Source of the DNA: Pirellulales bacterium | GTDB lineage: Bacteria > Planctomycetota > Planctomycetia > Pirellulales > JAICIG01 | Assembly: GCA_025927475.1 (NCBI GenBank) | Contig: JAICLL010000016.1 | Span: forward strand, 1-61,051 | Length of the DNA stretch: 61,051 bases | Reading direction: 5' to 3' | Shown: positions 52,584 through 61,051 of the stretch, in pieces | Layout: every line of letters starts with the position of its first letter | Numbering within the stretch: position 1 is the first letter of the stretch | Notes under the pieces: model-generated | Database searches by the model: none | Told to the model about the DNA's origin: nothing | The model's input: the letters and a program-made list of their open reading frames with translations, nothing else | Position numbers and translations under genes: made by a program

Positions 52584-52871
52584 CTACCGCTGTCCCTGAA
52601 AGCCGATCTTATCGCGAACCGCTTCAGGCAGGCGTTCAAGCAACCGGCTGTGTTCGGCCAAAGTCCGAATGATCGCGGCCATGTCGCGTTCGATGCGAGC
52701 GAAACGCTCGGCGTTTTCGCGTCGCGTCTCAGCCCAAATACGGTCGTTCTCCGCAAGATGGCGATTCGTCTCGGCCATGCTGCTGACAAACTTGGCCTGA
52801 TTATGAATAAGCAGCGCCATGGCTTCGTCGAGCCGATCGTGGCCGTTTTGGTGTGTGCGTTTCTTTGCCAA
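52584..52871 (-). CDS. Small coiled-coil protein
   Basis: The 95-residue protein is nearly all helix, with heptad-like repeats (HNQAKFVSSMAETNRHLAEN and RRENAERFARIERDMAAII). The start is TTG at 52871, with GAG about seven bases upstream; no ATG is better placed. Similar small coiled-coil proteins are common beside planctomycete genes. No function is known. Confidence 0.55.
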   Translation of the reverse strand: MAKKRTHQNGHDRLDEAMALLIHNQAKFVSSMAETNRHLAENDRIWAETRRENAERFARIERDMAAIIRTLAEHSRLLERLPEAVRDKIGFQGQR

Positions 52872-52975
52872 GGTCGTCTCGGTAAGTCCACGAGATTAAG
52901 ACACTTTCTGCGAATCCAATTTTATGCGCGCCGCGGTGGAATTGCAAAATTGCGGCATATGAGCATACAGCGTCA

Positions 52976-54031
52976 TCAAACCGCCTCGGCTACGCGGCGG
53001 CCGACTTCGGCGGTGGTGAGCCGCCCGCCCAGGTCGGGCGTCGTTTGGCCCTCGGCTAAGACGCGCTCGACGGCGGTGCGAATGCGCCGGCCCGCTTCCA
53101 GCTCGCCCAACCAGTCGAGCAGCATGGCGGCGCTGAGAATGGCGGCGATCGGATTGGCAATGCCCTGTCCGGCAATGTCGGGCGCCGAGCCGTGTACCGG
53201 CTCGAACATCGAGGGATAGCGCCGCTCGGGGTTCAGGTTCGAGCTGGGCGCCAGGCCCAGCCCGCCGCTGAGGATGCCGCCCAGATCGGTCAGCAAATCG
53301 CCGAACAGGTTTGAGGCCACCACCACGTCGAACCGCTCCGGCGAGCGCACGAAGTTCATGATGGCGGCGTCGGCGTGTTGCTTGTCGGCCTGCACGTCGG
53401 CGTATTGCCCTCGCAGTTCTTCGAGAATCTCGTCCCAGAGCACATAAGCAAATCGCTGGGCGTTCGACTTGGTAATCATGGTCAATCGGTGGCGGCGCGA
53501 GCGAGCCATCTCGAAGCCGAACCGCAGCACGCGCTCGACGCCGCGGCGCGTGTGTACGGCGGTTTGCACGGCCGACTCGTCGGGATGGCCCACATGAAAC
53601 CGACCGCCCACGTTCACATATTCGCCTTCCGAGTTTTCGCGAATCACCACCAGGTCGATCTCGGCGGGGCCTTTGCCGGCCAGCACCGTTTTGACGCCGG
53701 GCAGCAGCCGAGCGGGACGCACGCAAGCATATTGATCGAAGCTTTGGCGAAGCTGCACCAGCGGCGCCAGCGTGAGATGGTCGGGCAGTTCCGCCGGCCA
53801 ACCCACAGCGCCCAGCAGAATGGCATCAAAGGGTCGGAGCACCTGGAGAAAATCGTCAGGCGCCACTTGGCCCGTTTTCCGCCACCACTCGACGCCCCAG
53901 GGCAACTCGGTGCAATCCAGCGAGAAGCGTTGCAGTTTGGCCTCGACGGCCCGCAGCACGCCGACAGCCTCAGCAGTGACTTCGGGCCCGATTCCGTCGC
54001 CCGGATAAACAGCAATGCGATAGGTTTTCAT
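52976..54031 (-). CDS. Tartrate/D-malate dehydrogenase-type beta-decarboxylating dehydrogenase
   Basis: The 351-residue protein belongs to the isopropylmalate/isocitrate/tartrate dehydrogenase family. Markers are IAVYPGDGIGPEVTAEAV, VVIRENSEGEYVNVGG with the catalytic Tyr, MITKSNAQRFAYVLWDE with the catalytic Lys, and VVVASNLFGDLLTDLGG with metal-binding Asp. SNAQRF and WGVEWW are typical of TtuC/DmlA (tartrate or D-malate dehydrogenase) rather than LeuB. It uses NAD and Mn or Mg. It starts 24 bases after a TauD-like dioxygenase gene, so the two may form one pathway. Confidence 0.88.
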   Translation of the reverse strand: MKTYRIAVYPGDGIGPEVTAEAVGVLRAVEAKLQRFSLDCTELPWGVEWWRKTGQVAPDDFLQVLRPFDAILLGAVGWPAELPDHLTLAPLVQLRQSFDQYACVRPARLLPGVKTVLAGKGPAEIDLVVIRENSEGEYVNVGGRFHVGHPDESAVQTAVHTRRGVERVLRFGFEMARSRRHRLTMITKSNAQRFAYVLWDEILEELRGQYADVQADKQHADAAIMNFVRSPERFDVVVASNLFGDLLTDLGGILSGGLGLAPSSNLNPERRYPSMFEPVHGSAPDIAGQGIANPIAAILSAAMLLDWLGELEAGRRIRTAVERVLAEGQTTPDLGGRLTTAEVGRRVAEAV

Positions 54032-54055
54032 GTTGCTCGGTCTTACCTCCCGCGG

Positions 54056-55030
54056 TCACTGCCCGGCGGCGAGCACGTGGTCGCCCACGAGCCGCTCACG
54101 GCACGACCAGATATCGGATTTGACATAGAGCCTGACGAGCCAGCGGTCGGAGCCATCGAAGCGAGCGTCAAATGCTTCTCGGCCATGCAGGCATTTGCGA
54201 TTGTCCAAGAGCAACACATCGCCCGGTTCGAGCACAATCCGCTCGCGCAAGTCGCCATCGTAGAGGATCTGGTTGAGCTCCGCGAGCACCGTTTGCGCGT
54301 CGCCATCGCTGCCGCGGGTCAGCGTGGTATCGAGCCGAATTTCGGGATGGTCTCGCTCGCCGGAGAAGATGCAATGCGCAGCCGCGCCCGCGGCAGATCC
54401 GCCATCGCGGCGGAAGGCGGGCGGCAACGGAGTCACGAATCTCGGCTCGCTCAGAACGCGCCATTGACGATCGGTCAGATGGGGCGCGATGCGGGTGGCG
54501 CCCACTACGCTGGTTGCCGCTCCGCCGCCGCGATGGCAATACAAACCCAGAAAGTCAGGCCCGACCTCGGAAAACGTACACTCGCGGTGCAGGCCCAAGG
54601 CGGTTCGGCTGCCCTGCGAGCTGATTTCGTCCTCGAAGCCCTTCACCGGCACAATCTGGTTGAAAAGCCGCCCGGCGCGTTGTTCGCGATAGCTGACCAA
54701 GGCGCCCAGCGACGAGGCGAGCACGAGCAGAATCCATTCTCCGACATGCGACGGGCGTTCGACGAACAAATCGGCGTCGGATGGCGTGGCCGGGAGCGAC
54801 CGATCGCGGCCCGCGCCGCGAATGAGCAATCCAGCTTGCGAATGGGGGCAGTCTCGCAAGGCGCGGACCGCGCGGCGCACTTCGCGCGAAAAGCAGCCCC
54901 GCAATTCTTCAGCCAACGCCAACGAACTGAGGAAGTCATCACACGGATTGTCCAGCGGCGCAAAGCGAGCTTCCAGCCGCTCGCGGGCGTGCGCGTCTTG
55001 AAAAACCTCGGCGACGGTCTCTGCCACCAT
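54056..55030 (-). CDS. TauD-family Fe(II)/2-oxoglutarate dioxygenase, AsnO/VioC-like
   Basis: The 324-residue protein has the iron site HRE (His148, Glu150) and distal His282 (LLLDNRKCLHGREAF), with Arg296 or Arg300 for 2-oxoglutarate (DRWLVRLYV). The use of H-x-E instead of H-x-D is typical of the clavaminate synthase/asparagine oxygenase (AsnO)/VioC branch, which hydroxylates amino acids at the beta carbon. It is upstream of and co-oriented with the tartrate-type dehydrogenase. The substrate is unknown. An amino-acid or dicarboxylate hydroxylation is inferred. Confidence 0.8.
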   Translation of the reverse strand: MVAETVAEVFQDAHARERLEARFAPLDNPCDDFLSSLALAEELRGCFSREVRRAVRALRDCPHSQAGLLIRGAGRDRSLPATPSDADLFVERPSHVGEWILLVLASSLGALVSYREQRAGRLFNQIVPVKGFEDEISSQGSRTALGLHRECTFSEVGPDFLGLYCHRGGGAATSVVGATRIAPHLTDRQWRVLSEPRFVTPLPPAFRRDGGSAAGAAAHCIFSGERDHPEIRLDTTLTRGSDGDAQTVLAELNQILYDGDLRERIVLEPGDVLLLDNRKCLHGREAFDARFDGSDRWLVRLYVKSDIWSCRERLVGDHVLAAGQ

Positions 55031-55302
55031 GGAAATGCTCTATCGAATCTGTAGGACGAAGCGATTTTGGTCCGCTTCACGAAGGCACGCAAGCATAGCT
55101 CCGCTGCGAGGTGCTCCGGCTGACAGTGGCCCTTGCTCGCCCTAGAACGGGGGGGCCGGAACAGGCCAGCGCTGCCGCCTTTGACGGTCATTCTACACGA
55201 GCGGCTCGGTGAGTGCTTGGGCTGGCGCCCGCCAACTGGACAAAAGCCCGCCTGGGCGCTAGGATTTAGTGTTTGTTCTAGAACAGCACCAGCGTTTTTT
55301 AC

Positions 55303-57306
55303 ATGACCAGCGCCTGCACTGGAGCCTCGGCCAGCGAGCGGGCTGCCTACCGGTCGACTGCCCCCCTTTTGTGGCAACCTACGGTTGAGCAGATTGCCCG
55401 CTCGAATCTCACCGCATTCATGCGGTGTTTATCAAAGCGCGGGCTGTTGAACGTGAGCGATTTCGAATCGCTCTACCAATGGTCGATCGAAGAGCCGCGG
55501 GCGTTCTGGGCCGCGGTTTGGGATTTTTGCGGCGTCGTGGCGAGCCGCCGGTACGACTCGATTGTCGAGCAAGTTGACCGCATGCCTGGCGCTCGCTGGT
55601 TCCCAGGAGCGCGGCTCAACTTCGCCGAAAACCTGCTGCGGCACCGCGACAACCGCCTGGCGCTGGTCGCGGTCAACGACCACGGCCAGCGGTCGACACT
55701 GACCTACGAGCAACTGTCCCTGGTCGTGGGCCGCGCGGAACGGGCGCTGCGCAATCTGGGGGTGAAGCGGGGCGATCGCGTCGTGGGCTATTTGCCGAAC
55801 ATTCCCGAGGCGGTCATCGGCATGCTGGCGGCGGCCAGCCTGGGAGCGGTCTGGTCTTGCTGTTCGCCCGATTTCGGCGTGCAAGGCATCGTCGACCGCT
55901 TCCAGCAGATCGAACCGAAAGTGCTCTTCACTGTCGACGGGTTTATTGACGTTGGGCGGCGCGTCGAGGTGCTGCCGCGCGTGCGAGAGATTTGCCAACG
56001 AATCGGTTCCATCGAACATGTCTGCGTGGTCCCGCACCTCGATCCGCCCGCGTTGGATTTCACGGGCTTGCCCGGTGCCGCGTCGTGGGACGGCCTGTTG
56101 TCCAGCTCGTGCGGCGGTCCGCCCGAATTTGAGCAGTTGCCGTCCGACCACCCGCTCTACATCCTTTATTCGTCGGGCACCACGGGACCACCCAAGTGCA
56201 TTGTCCACACGGCGGGCGGGCTACTGCTGAAACACCTTTCCGAGCTCGTGCTGCACGGAGACCTGACACGCGACGATCGGATGTTTTATTACACATCGAC
56301 GGGCTGGATGATGTGGAATTGGCTCGTCAGCGCGTTGGCGGTCGGCTGCACCGTGGTGCTGTACGACGGCGCCCCGCTGGCGCCGAAACTCGACGTCTTG
56401 TTCGATCTCGCCCAAAACGAACGGCTCACGGTGTTCGGCACCAGCCCCAAGTTTCTCTCAACGATCGAAAAAGTGCGGCTCGAACCCGGCAAGACGCACG
56501 ACCTGTCGGCGCTGCGGGCAGTGCTGTCGACGGGTTCGCCCTTGCACGGCGAGAATTTCGATTATGTCTATCGGGCGATTAAGCGCGACGTGCGGCTTTC
56601 GAGCATTTGCGGCGGCACCGAGTTGTGCGGCTTTTTTCTCAGCGACAATCCGATTGGTCCGGTCTATCGCGGCGAGCTGCAGTGCCGTACGCTGGGGACC
56701 AACGTGCAGGTCTTCGACGACGCAGGCCGACCCGTGGTCGATCAGCAGGGCGAGTTGGTTTGCACCGCTCCGTTCCCGTCGATGCCGCTGGGTTTTTGGA
56801 ACGATGAAGCCGCCTATCTCCAAACCTATTTTGAGCGGTTTCCCGGCGCCTGGCGGCACGGCGATCGGGCCGAGTTGAACAAGCGCGGCGGCATGGTCAT
56901 CTATGGCCGCTCCGACGCCACGTTGAATCCCGCTGGTGTGCGCATCGGCACGGCGGAAATCTACCGCCCGGTCGAGCAGGTGCCCGAGGTGCTGGAGAGC
57001 ATCGTTGTCGGGCAAGACTGGGAGGGCGACATGCGGGTGGTGTTGTTTGTCAAATTGCGCGAGGGGCTGGTGCTGGACAATGATTTGCGGCGGCGGATTC
57101 GCGACGAAATTCGCCACAGCACGACGCCGCGGCACGTGCCCGCCAAGGTATTGCAGGTGCCCGACATTCCGCGCACCCGCAGCGGCAAGCTGGTCGAGCT
57201 GGCGGTGCGCGATGTGATTCACGGGCGACCTGTGCGCAACGCCGAGGCACTCATCAACCCCGAGGCATTGGCGCACTTTAAAGACCGACCTGAACTGGCG
57301 AGCTAG
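55303..57306 (+). CDS. aacS: Acetoacetyl-CoA synthetase
   Basis: The 667-residue protein is an ANL-superfamily ligase. The AMP motif is LYSSGTTGPPKCIVHTAGG (about 288-306), followed by TSTGWMMWNWL, GTSPKFLSTIEK, WRHGDRAELNKRGGMVIYGR and the C-terminal catalytic Lys region PRTRSGKLVELAVRD. Motifs such as WFPGARLNFAENLLR and SICGGTELCGFF and the overall length fit acetoacetate-CoA ligase rather than acetyl-CoA synthetase. It activates acetoacetate for ketone-body or polyhydroxybutyrate-linked metabolism. It diverges from the dioxygenase operon. Confidence 0.93.
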   Translation: MTSACTGASASERAAYRSTAPLLWQPTVEQIARSNLTAFMRCLSKRGLLNVSDFESLYQWSIEEPRAFWAAVWDFCGVVASRRYDSIVEQVDRMPGARWFPGARLNFAENLLRHRDNRLALVAVNDHGQRSTLTYEQLSLVVGRAERALRNLGVKRGDRVVGYLPNIPEAVIGMLAAASLGAVWSCCSPDFGVQGIVDRFQQIEPKVLFTVDGFIDVGRRVEVLPRVREICQRIGSIEHVCVVPHLDPPALDFTGLPGAASWDGLLSSSCGGPPEFEQLPSDHPLYILYSSGTTGPPKCIVHTAGGLLLKHLSELVLHGDLTRDDRMFYYTSTGWMMWNWLVSALAVGCTVVLYDGAPLAPKLDVLFDLAQNERLTVFGTSPKFLSTIEKVRLEPGKTHDLSALRAVLSTGSPLHGENFDYVYRAIKRDVRLSSICGGTELCGFFLSDNPIGPVYRGELQCRTLGTNVQVFDDAGRPVVDQQGELVCTAPFPSMPLGFWNDEAAYLQTYFERFPGAWRHGDRAELNKRGGMVIYGRSDATLNPAGVRIGTAEIYRPVEQVPEVLESIVVGQDWEGDMRVVLFVKLREGLVLDNDLRRRIRDEIRHSTTPRHVPAKVLQVPDIPRTRSGKLVELAVRDVIHGRPVRNAEALINPEALAHFKDRPELAS

Positions 57307-57376
57307 CGCGACCGCGTCTCGACGGCAGCCGTGGGACGCGCGAGAATAAGGGCATTGGTATTATGGAGAGTGTTGT

Positions 57377-57652
57377 ATGTCCCACGTCGATGATCTAGTG
57401 CGGCAAGCAATGGCGTTGCCAGACGAAGATCGGGCTTATATCGTGACCATTTTAGAGCGAAGTTTGGTTGGGCGGGACACCGCCGCGACGAACGAGCCTG
57501 ATTTGCCAAGCGATGCAGTCACCGGCGAGGCGTTTTTGGCGGAACTCGAGCGCCGCTCGGCGGCGTATCGCTCGGGTACGATGGCTGCTCGGCCCGCGGC
57601 CGAAGTGTTTGCCGATTTGCGAGCTCGGCAGGCGAGCGAGAAATCCGCGTGA
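57377..57652 (+). CDS. Antitoxin, addiction module component family
   Basis: The 91-residue protein starts VDDLVRQAMALPDEDRAYIV, typical of the putative addiction-module component (TIGR02574-like) antitoxins. It continues through a helical, charged tail that wraps the toxin. It overlaps the toxin gene by four bases (GTGA). Confidence 0.85.
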   Translation: MSHVDDLVRQAMALPDEDRAYIVTILERSLVGRDTAATNEPDLPSDAVTGEAFLAELERRSAAYRSGTMAARPAAEVFADLRARQASEKSA

Positions 57653-57954
57653 GACTCCAGTTATTGGCGGAAGCTGAGAGCGAAATCGAATCGGCCCGCT
57701 GCTTTCTCGAAGAGCAGTCACCAGGGCTCGGAAACCGGTTTCTCAGCGAACTCGAGGGTGCTCTAACAAAGATTGTTGAACGCCCGCTCACCTTCGGAAA
57801 GCTAGAGAGCTTGAGAGATTCGCCATATCGGCGCGCGTTGCTCAAGCATTTCCGTTACACCGTTATCTTTGAAACATTGCCGGACGAGATTGTGGTGGTG
57901 GCGGTTGCACATACGAGCCGCAAGCAAAACTACTGGCTCGGGCGAAAGGCCTGA
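57649..57954 (+). CDS. ParE/RelE-family toxin
   Basis: The 101-residue protein has the ParE/RelE fold pattern: LAEAESEIESARCFLEEQSP, then GLGNRFLSELEGALTKI, RRALLKHFRYTVIFETLPDE and IVVVAVAHTSRKQNYW. The start is GTG. ParE relatives poison gyrase, while RelE relatives cut mRNA, and sequence alone does not decide. It forms a complete pair with the upstream antitoxin. Confidence 0.87.
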   Translation: MRLQLLAEAESEIESARCFLEEQSPGLGNRFLSELEGALTKIVERPLTFGKLESLRDSPYRRALLKHFRYTVIFETLPDEIVVVAVAHTSRKQNYWLGRKA

Positions 57955-57958
57955 CCTA

Positions 57959-60424
57959 TTACTCCTCCGCCTCCTCCGCCGCCGGCAGCTCGAATTGCCA
58001 TGCTTCGACCGCTTTGTCGGTGGCCACCAGCAGGGTGGGACGGCCTTCGAGGTATGCGATGGCCATACCGCTGAGAGCGGCTCCATAGTTGAAGCGGTCA
58101 ACCAGCCCGCCATCGGCTGACAACAGGTGAATCGAGCCGTCGGCTGCGGCGATCACCCATTGCCCGAGACCCACGCCCAACAGGTCGCCCGCCGTCACCA
58201 TTTCAAAGGCCGGATGCCGCTGCTCGCCATCGGGCAGCGAGTATCGCCACTGCTCTTCGCCGCGGGACGAAAAGCCCGCCGCCAAGGTCGAACCAAGCTT
58301 GCCTGATTCCAACCATTTCATGGCAATCGTACACCACTCGGCGGCGCCGTCGCCATCGAGATCGGCGGTGAACACCAGCCGCACAAAAAGATCGTCGGAA
58401 GCGATCTCGGGCCAATCGTTGCCGTCGGCGTCGATGGGCAAAATCAGTCCTTCGGCCACGAGCAACTGCCGCTGGCCCCGGCGATCGGGGCCGGTGACGT
58501 CGAGCCTTAGCACCGTTTCGGCGGCGGGGTTTCGCCACAGCCGTTCGCCTTCGAGCGTCACGCTATGCACGCCCACCGCTTCGGCATATCCCACGGCCAT
58601 CTCCAGCTCGCCGTCGCCATTGAGGTCGGCCAACAAGGCATCGGCAATGCCGGGGTGATCGGCGGCCTCCGGGAAGCTGAGCAGCCGCTTCCACTGGTCA
58701 TCGAAGAGATGCACTTGCTGCACGCCCGCCTTCGAGCCAAGAAAATACCGGTGTCCGTTGGCGTCAGCGGCGGTGCGCAGAAAGGTCACCGCCGAATCGT
58801 CACGATCGGGCAGCTCCAGCCGGTGCTTTGCCAAGACCGTTCCATCGGGACCGAGTTCCGCCACTCGCGGCAAGCCTTCGATGACAAATACTCGATCGCT
58901 GCCGGTGGCGCTCGGGACGATCAAGAGGTTGCCCGGCTGCTGCAACTGAGCACTGTTCCAAAGCTTTTTTCGCCGCAGCCGCCCTGGTTCGTTGGCGGGC
59001 GCAATCTCGGACTGGGACAGGTCCACGGTTGTCGCGGATTGCGATTCTTCGTCAACCGAAGGAATGCTTTGCCATTCGTAGCCAGAGAACAGGTAACTCT
59101 CGGGGTCTTTTAGGGGAGCTTCCAAGGACAGGTCGCCGCCAGCCAGCACAGTATCGAGATTTTGGGCAAGCGTTGTCGCCTGATTCGGGTAAACGCCCAC
59201 AACGCGTTCTTGCAGCCTGCCGTCGGGTCCCAAAATGATCGTCGTCGGCACAATCTGCAGCCCGAACGATCGAAACGCAACTCGATAATCAGCACGGGCA
59301 ATCGGCAGCGACAGATCGGCCTTGGTCAGTGCGGCTTGAAGTTCGTCGTCTGTGAGTTCGTCGGCATCGGCGCTGACGGCAAGAAATACGACGGAATCCT
59401 CATCCTGATATCGCCGCTGAACTTCTTCGAAGCTCGACAGGTCGTGATAATAGGCCAACACATCGTCTTTTTGCCAGAATTTGATGACGGCGATTTTGCC
59501 CGCCAGCGAATCTCGGCTGATCGTCTGCCCGTCGAGAGTGCGCAACTTGAAGTCGGGGATGCGGGCGCCCAGCCGCACGTCTTCGAATCGTTTGACGAGC
59601 GAGGCGCCCTCGGGCGTTTTGAATTCAAAGATGGCATCGTCGATCGGCGGATCGAGGCAGGCGCCTTCGAGCTCGGCGGTGATCGTCATCTTCGTGATGT
59701 CGCCGGGCAGAGGCTCGATGAGCCGGCGGTAGCCATCCGCGGGATATTCCACGCGGCGCACCACCAGCGTGCGTTGATCGATCCACAGCACGAACGCTCC
59801 CTCGCGCCGCTCGATCTGCACGCGGTAGCATGAGTTGTCGCCGATCTTCCGCGGCGACGCCAGCCGCGGCGTACGCGAGTTGGCCAGCAAAAGAGGCAGC
59901 GGATCGGGGTCTAAAAACAGCGCCAGCGGCACGGAACCAACAATCTGGTTCAGCGCCTTTCCCAAGACAGGGTCTTGATAAACCGCCGCGGCCGTCAGCT
60001 CGGCGGGCGCTGCGATGGTCAAGACTTCGCGCGGAGATTCATCGAGCGTGCCGCGCAGGTTCTGGCCGTCGCACACCACCAGCGCGTCGTAGGCCCGCAT
60101 GCGAAGTCGATTGGGGCCAGAGATTGCCAGCGAAAACTCTTTCGTTTCGCTGACAACTTCACCGCGGTACTCGTACCGCACCAGCAACCGGCCGGCGTCT
60201 TGATAACGGTCGGCCTGGTGATAGGTCTCGACCACCCGCTCCAGAATTTGCTTGGCCGTCCGCGGCGGTTGAAGCTCTTGCGCCGATGGCTTGGCTTCGG
60301 TGGCCCGATGACAACCGGTCGCCACAAGGACCAACAAAGCCAACCAACCGGCGGCAGCCGGCGCCATCCCCCGGCCCGCCGGCGCGGCCCCCCGGCCCGA
60401 TCGCCGACCCGATAACGCGCCCAT
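57959..60424 (-). CDS. Lipoprotein with LolA-like, redoxin and FG-GAP beta-propeller domains
   Basis: The 821-residue protein has a lipoprotein signal with a lipobox ending ATGC (Cys about 38). An N-terminal LolA/DUF2092-like domain follows (ETYHQADRYQDAGRLLVRYE), then a TlpA/AhpC-type redoxin domain (IPDFKLRTLDGQTISRDSLA, then IVPTTIILGPDGRL) whose active-site CxxC is absent: the usual FWATWCGPC is FWQKDDVLA. Last is a C-terminal beta-propeller with FG-GAP/VCBS repeats (LLADLNGDGELEMAVG, TADLDGDGAAEWCTI). It is likely an outer- or inner-membrane-anchored scaffold, not a thiol oxidoreductase. ATG at 60424 is chosen because GAGGGGGG lies six bases upstream. Confidence 0.78.
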   Translation of the reverse strand: MGALSGRRSGRGAAPAGRGMAPAAAGWLALLVLVATGCHRATEAKPSAQELQPPRTAKQILERVVETYHQADRYQDAGRLLVRYEYRGEVVSETKEFSLAISGPNRLRMRAYDALVVCDGQNLRGTLDESPREVLTIAAPAELTAAAVYQDPVLGKALNQIVGSVPLALFLDPDPLPLLLANSRTPRLASPRKIGDNSCYRVQIERREGAFVLWIDQRTLVVRRVEYPADGYRRLIEPLPGDITKMTITAELEGACLDPPIDDAIFEFKTPEGASLVKRFEDVRLGARIPDFKLRTLDGQTISRDSLAGKIAVIKFWQKDDVLAYYHDLSSFEEVQRRYQDEDSVVFLAVSADADELTDDELQAALTKADLSLPIARADYRVAFRSFGLQIVPTTIILGPDGRLQERVVGVYPNQATTLAQNLDTVLAGGDLSLEAPLKDPESYLFSGYEWQSIPSVDEESQSATTVDLSQSEIAPANEPGRLRRKKLWNSAQLQQPGNLLIVPSATGSDRVFVIEGLPRVAELGPDGTVLAKHRLELPDRDDSAVTFLRTAADANGHRYFLGSKAGVQQVHLFDDQWKRLLSFPEAADHPGIADALLADLNGDGELEMAVGYAEAVGVHSVTLEGERLWRNPAAETVLRLDVTGPDRRGQRQLLVAEGLILPIDADGNDWPEIASDDLFVRLVFTADLDGDGAAEWCTIAMKWLESGKLGSTLAAGFSSRGEEQWRYSLPDGEQRHPAFEMVTAGDLLGVGLGQWVIAAADGSIHLLSADGGLVDRFNYGAALSGMAIAYLEGRPTLLVATDKAVEAWQFELPAAEEAEE

Positions 60425-60616
60425 CTTCATCCCCCCTCGCGGCGACAACCTGATCCCGGATTAGTCATCGGCCCGTGCTTGATGAATCATCCGGGGATTC
60501 GTTTATCGTAAGCGTATCCCACCGCGACGGCAAACGCGGGTTGCGCAAACGCTTCAGCCGTCGCAATCGTAACGGCAAAAGGCCTTCTCTACACGCCCTG
60601 GTTGATTGGGCGTTGC

Positions 60617-60645
60617 TTGCCAGTCGGCGGAGGGCGCTGCATAAT
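60617..60645 (+). promoter_or_regulatory. Strong promoter placed for a leaderless transcript
   Basis: TTGCCA (60617-60622), a 17-base spacer and CATAAT (60640-60645). Transcription should start at about 60652, the first base of the acyl carrier protein ATG. There is no ribosome-binding site. Confidence 0.6.
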
Positions 60646-60651
60646 ATAGAG

Positions 60652-60897
60652 ATGAACGAGATCTACGCTCGACTGCAAGAGATTTTTCGCACCGTCCTGC
60701 AGGACGATGCGCTGACGATCACGCCCGAGACCAGTGGGAAAGATTTCGAGGGTTGGGATTCGCTCACGCACGTGACGCTGATGGTCCATGCCGAGCGAGC
60801 TTTTGGAATTCAATTCACCAATTCGGAAATTGCCGGCTGGCAAAACGCCGGCGAGTTGGCCCAGTTGATCGAAGAGCGACTGCGGCAAAAAGCGTGA
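60652..60897 (+). CDS. Acyl carrier protein
   Basis: The 81-residue protein has the phosphopantetheine site GWDSLTH (Ser37) in the usual place and a four-helix ACP pattern: MNEIYARLQEIFRTVLQDDA, then LTHVTLMVHAERAFGIQF and NAGELAQLIEERL. It is more like accessory ACPs used with acyl or amino-acid ligases than the fatty-acid housekeeping ACP. The longer frame from 60475 is not supported because the promoter lies inside it. Genes that use it must be to the right, outside the window. Confidence 0.88.
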   Translation: MNEIYARLQEIFRTVLQDDALTITPETSGKDFEGWDSLTHVTLMVHAERAFGIQFTNSEIAGWQNAGELAQLIEERLRQKA

Positions 60898-60974
60898 GAC
60901 CGCCCAGCAAAGCCGCCTTCATCTGATCGGTTTTTGACAACCAAAATCCGTACTCGTTGGCGTTTTGCCGCGCG

Positions 60975-61005
60975 GTAGGGTGGGCCGAGCGCAGCGAGTC
61001 CCACC
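60975..61005 (+). repeat. Dispersed planctomycete intergenic repeat
   Basis: It is identical to 49815-49845. The remaining bases to the window end hold nothing else that I can support. Confidence 0.9.
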
Positions 61006-61051
61006 GTTTGCCGCATGATCGTTGCCGCGCCGAGTTATCGCTAGAAGGTGG

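Noticed and set aside
53375..55054. 559-residue plus-strand frame
   Set aside because: It is antisense to both the dehydrogenase and the dioxygenase, which have full family motifs. It is a high-GC shadow.

Overview
The window is high-GC bacterial DNA that reads as a planctomycete chromosome (phylum Planctomycetota). The evidence is a DUF1592-type cytochrome protein paired with a DUF1552 protein, a DUF1559 (PulG-like) protein, a giant surface protein with the planctomycete-style N-terminal Arg-rich/EPLE leader, DUF433/DUF5615 and DUF7689 genes, and short dispersed intergenic repeats. The species cannot be named from the sequence.

Layout. 1-540: the end of a CRISPR array (eight 36-bp repeats, seven full spacers), with no cas gene in the window. 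855-29490: ordinary and accessory chromosome. It holds a serine beta-lactamase-like hydrolase, a Rieske/FAD oxidoreductase, a secreted Tgl-like transglutaminase, a DUF433/broken DUF5615 toxin-antitoxin remnant, a WD40 membrane protein, a DUF7689 gene pair between 89-bp direct repeats, GYF and NYN proteins, a DNA adenine methylase remnant, an Rpn-like nuclease, a PIN toxin-antitoxin pair, a 1651-residue GH13/dockerin/PKD surface protein, and a three-gene DUF1592-DUF1552-TIM barrel operon. 46415-61051: housekeeping and accessory genes including ilvN-ilvC, a radical SAM protein, a tartrate/malate-type dehydrogenase with an AsnO/VioC-like dioxygenase, acetoacetyl-CoA synthetase, a ParE-type toxin-antitoxin pair, a redoxin/beta-propeller lipoprotein and an acyl carrier protein.

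The standout is a 16.5-kb integrated element at 29886-46366. It sits in the 3' half of a tRNA-Ser(GGA) gene and is bounded by exact 56-bp direct repeats. From left to right it has a tyrosine integrase and a zinc-finger/HTH regulator on the minus strand, a divergent promoter region with two TGTCGTTAC repeats, an AlpA/excisionase-like HTH gene, a primase-helicase, an iteron/inverted-repeat candidate replication origin, small and large terminase subunits, and a block of unrecognised genes. These are followed by a second HTH gene, a strongly folded terminator-ending sequence, an operon around a second tyrosine recombinase with an unusual C-terminal extension, and a small Cys-rich protein on the opposite strand. 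This order (int, regulator, alpA, primase-rep, ori, packaging) matches that of phage-inducible chromosomal islands and capsid-forming satellites. I recognise no portal, capsid, tail or lysis gene. It is therefore either a planctomycete satellite-like island or a prophage with very divergent virion genes.

All assignments come from reading the sequence and from knowledge of protein families. No search was run. Starts were moved inward from the longest frame where a ribosome-binding site, promoter or family alignment favoured it.
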